7,123 nt of DNA from a bacterium (GTDB lineage Bacteria; UBA3054): the NCBI GenBank assembly GCA_017538635.1, contig JAFYIM010000101.1, positions 1 to 7,123 on the forward strand. The letters run 5' to 3'. Shown one piece after another: positions 5,972 to 7,123 of the stretch (its first letter is position 1; each line of letters starts with the position of its first letter). Both the position numbers and the translations under genes were made by a program. The notes beneath the pieces are model-generated. The model was not told where the DNA came from. It worked only from the letters and a program-made list of their open reading frames with translations, and did no database searches.

Positions 5972-7050
5972 TATCTGTATTTCTCATCGAGCCCGGTTAA
6001 AAGTTTCTTAACGTCCTGGACTTTGTCCCTGGCGCAGACAAGCACAGCGTCGCCCGTCCTGATGACCACGACGTCTCTAAGCCCTATGACGCCTACCAAT
6101 CCTTCATGGTAGTTGCCTACGATGCAGTTCTCGCTTTCTAAAAGCTTTATTTCGCCTTTCAAGCGGTTGCCTTTCTCGTCCTCCGGCCAATGCGCTGAAG
6201 CGGAAGTCCAGCTTCCCACGTCGTTCCATTGGAATTCAGCGGCCAAGACCGCCACATTGTCAGCTTTTTCCAAAACAGCGTTGTCGATGGAGATCTTTTC
6301 CACAGTGCGGTAGTAATTCTCTATCGCCGCGCGTTCTTCCGCAGTTCCCGCCTTCGCGGTTATTTCCTTCAGTGCAGCGTTGCTCTCTGGCATGAAGCGC
6401 TCGAAGGCCGCAAGAATATCCTTCGTCCTGAAAACGAACATTCCGGCGTTCCAAAAGACGCCCGGCGTCTTGTAAAGAACTTCGGCGACCGTAAGAGGCG
6501 GTTTCTCCAGGAAACGAGAGACTTTCATTCCCTTCGTTTTGCCGGGATAGCTTATCTCCTCCTTCCCTTCAATGTAGCCGTAGCCGGTCTCAGGATAGCG
6601 CGGCACGACTCCTATCGTCACAAGCGCGTGCTCCTGGCGCGCCAAAGAGATCGCGTCTTCTATTGTCGCGCGGTAGGCCTCGCTGTCGGGGATGTGATGG
6701 TCAGAGGAAACGACGACCATAACGGATTCTGGATCCTTGGCGTACAGAAGAGCTGCTCCCAGAGCGACGCACGGCGCGGTATTGCGTCCGCAGGGCTCCG
6801 GTATGACATTGCCTTCAGGGAGCTCGTTGATCTCCTTTACGATGAGATCTGACTGTTCTTTGGTCGTGATAATGAAAACGTCCTCAGGAGAAGAGAGCCC
6901 GGAGTGCCTCGCTATAGTTTCCCTTAGCATCGTCCTCTCGCCTGTGATGGCGAGTAGCTGCTTTGGACGCATCGTCCTCGAGAGAGGCCAGAACCTCTCC
7001 CCTATTCCGCCTGCCATTACGCAGATCGCGATCCTTCCGTCTTTAGACAT
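5971..7050 (-). CDS. manC: Mannose-1-phosphate guanylyltransferase (GDP-mannose pyrophosphorylase), short form
   Basis: 359 residues. It would convert mannose-1-phosphate plus GTP to GDP-mannose and pyrophosphate in the cytosol, feeding mannose- or fucose-containing surface polysaccharides or glycoproteins. The signature loop MAGGIGERFWPLSRTMRPKQ (12-31) binds the nucleotide and carries the catalytic Arg/Lys. Other family blocks are PEPCGRNTAPC (84-94), SSDHHIPD (115-122), VPRYPETGYGYIEG (149-162), RFLEKPP (179-185), FWNAGMFVF (199-207), ISIDNAVLEK (253-262) and WNDVGSW (275-281). The C-terminal ~70 residues are the short domain seen in stand-alone enzymes; the cupin-type phosphomannose isomerase domain of bifunctional ManC/AlgA proteins is missing, so mannose-6-phosphate must come from elsewhere. 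An AAGGA ribosome site 9 nt before ATG 7050 supports the start. It is the first complete gene of the cluster. Other hexose-1-phosphate nucleotidyltransferases are much less likely. Confidence 0.94.
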   Translation of the reverse strand: MSKDGRIAICVMAGGIGERFWPLSRTMRPKQLLAITGERTMLRETIARHSGLSSPEDVFIITTKEQSDLIVKEINELPEGNVIPEPCGRNTAPCVALGAALLYAKDPESVMVVVSSDHHIPDSEAYRATIEDAISLARQEHALVTIGVVPRYPETGYGYIEGKEEISYPGKTKGMKVSRFLEKPPLTVAEVLYKTPGVFWNAGMFVFRTKDILAAFERFMPESNAALKEITAKAGTAEERAAIENYYRTVEKISIDNAVLEKADNVAVLAAEFQWNDVGSWTSASAHWPEDEKGNRLKGEIKLLESENCIVGNYHEGLVGVIGLRDVVVIRTGDAVLVCARDKVQDVKKLLTGLDEKYR

Positions 7051-7123
7051 AAATAATGATCCTTAGTTAAAATATCCGCCATTTGTTATGGAACCAGATC
7101 CACCCGGTTGGGAAGCGCCGCAT
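7051..7123 (-). other. manC leader; possible 3' end of an upstream gene
   Basis: On the minus strand all three frames entering from the right edge reach a stop before manC, at 7069-7067, 7065-7063 and near 7088. The corresponding tails are ...TGWIWFHNKWRIF, ...QPGGSGSITNGGYFN and ...AALPNRVDLVP. One may be the C-terminus of a preceding co-directional gene, but too little sequence is present to choose, or to exclude a promoter region. The part near manC (7051-7075) is AT-rich. No confident -35/-10 pair was found. Confidence 0.3.
7060..7064 (-). promoter_or_regulatory. Shine-Dalgarno of manC
   Basis: AAGGA on the minus strand, 9 nt upstream of ATG 7050, within an AT-rich leader. It supports the chosen start of manC. 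Confidence 0.6.

Noticed and set aside
6229..6852. 207-codon plus-strand frame opposite manC.
   Set aside because: manC on the minus strand carries every family signature, so the plus-strand frame is a shadow.
7067..7123. A 18-residue minus-strand frame beginning with ATG at the right edge.
   Set aside because: The ATG falls at the window border by chance, the peptide is Trp-rich without any signal, and the other two frames are equally possible as the tail of an upstream gene.

Overview
This window looks like chromosomal bacterial DNA of moderate G+C, with every supportable gene on the minus strand. Read in the direction of transcription (right to left), the order is: a GDP-mannose-forming nucleotidyltransferase (manC), the Holliday-junction resolvase/rRNA-maturation family protein ruvX, a small predicted lipoprotein of unknown function, a membrane-anchored protein with a degenerate staphylococcal-nuclease fold, and a very large GspK-like pseudopilin that fills more than half of the window and runs off its left edge. 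The last 73 bases on the right hold the manC leader and probably the tail of one more gene.

Layout: manC stop and ruvX start share one base (TAATG). ruvX overlaps the lipoprotein gene by 8 nt, and the lipoprotein gene overlaps the nuclease-like gene by 7 nt. This is a tight, translationally coupled operon. A 76-nt AT-rich gap separates it from the GspK-like gene, which may have its own promoter or simply be the operon's last gene.

The main object is the GspK-like gene (positions 3984 to 1, at least 1328 codons, no stop inside the window). Because it never terminates here it is easily missed by an ORF caller that requires a stop. Long open frames on the plus strand across positions 13-3873 lie in codon register opposite it and are shadows. 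Its N-terminus is a textbook pseudopilin helix without Glu5. It has the GspK hallmarks (a 'DE..KLNIN' strand and an 'ANMIDYRDEN' helix) and a late helix-hairpin-helix-like 'GRVNFNTAS..LLGALPGI' segment. Between these sit roughly 900 residues of extra material, including what looks like a lamin-tail-type beta domain split by a ~330-residue insertion, plus further beta-rich modules. Ordinary GspK is a little over 300 residues.

Organism: a GspK-type minor pseudopilin and a lipobox protein point to a diderm bacterium. Oversized GspK-like proteins with lamin-tail-like domains suggest the Planctomycetes/Verrucomicrobia/Lentisphaerae group or a similar uncultured lineage. That placement is an inference from protein style only, without a database search.

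Function together: manC supplies activated mannose for surface glycans, and the lipoprotein, the anchored nuclease-fold protein and the pseudopilin are all envelope proteins. ruvX is the housekeeping exception. No RNA gene, mobile element or CRISPR array was seen.
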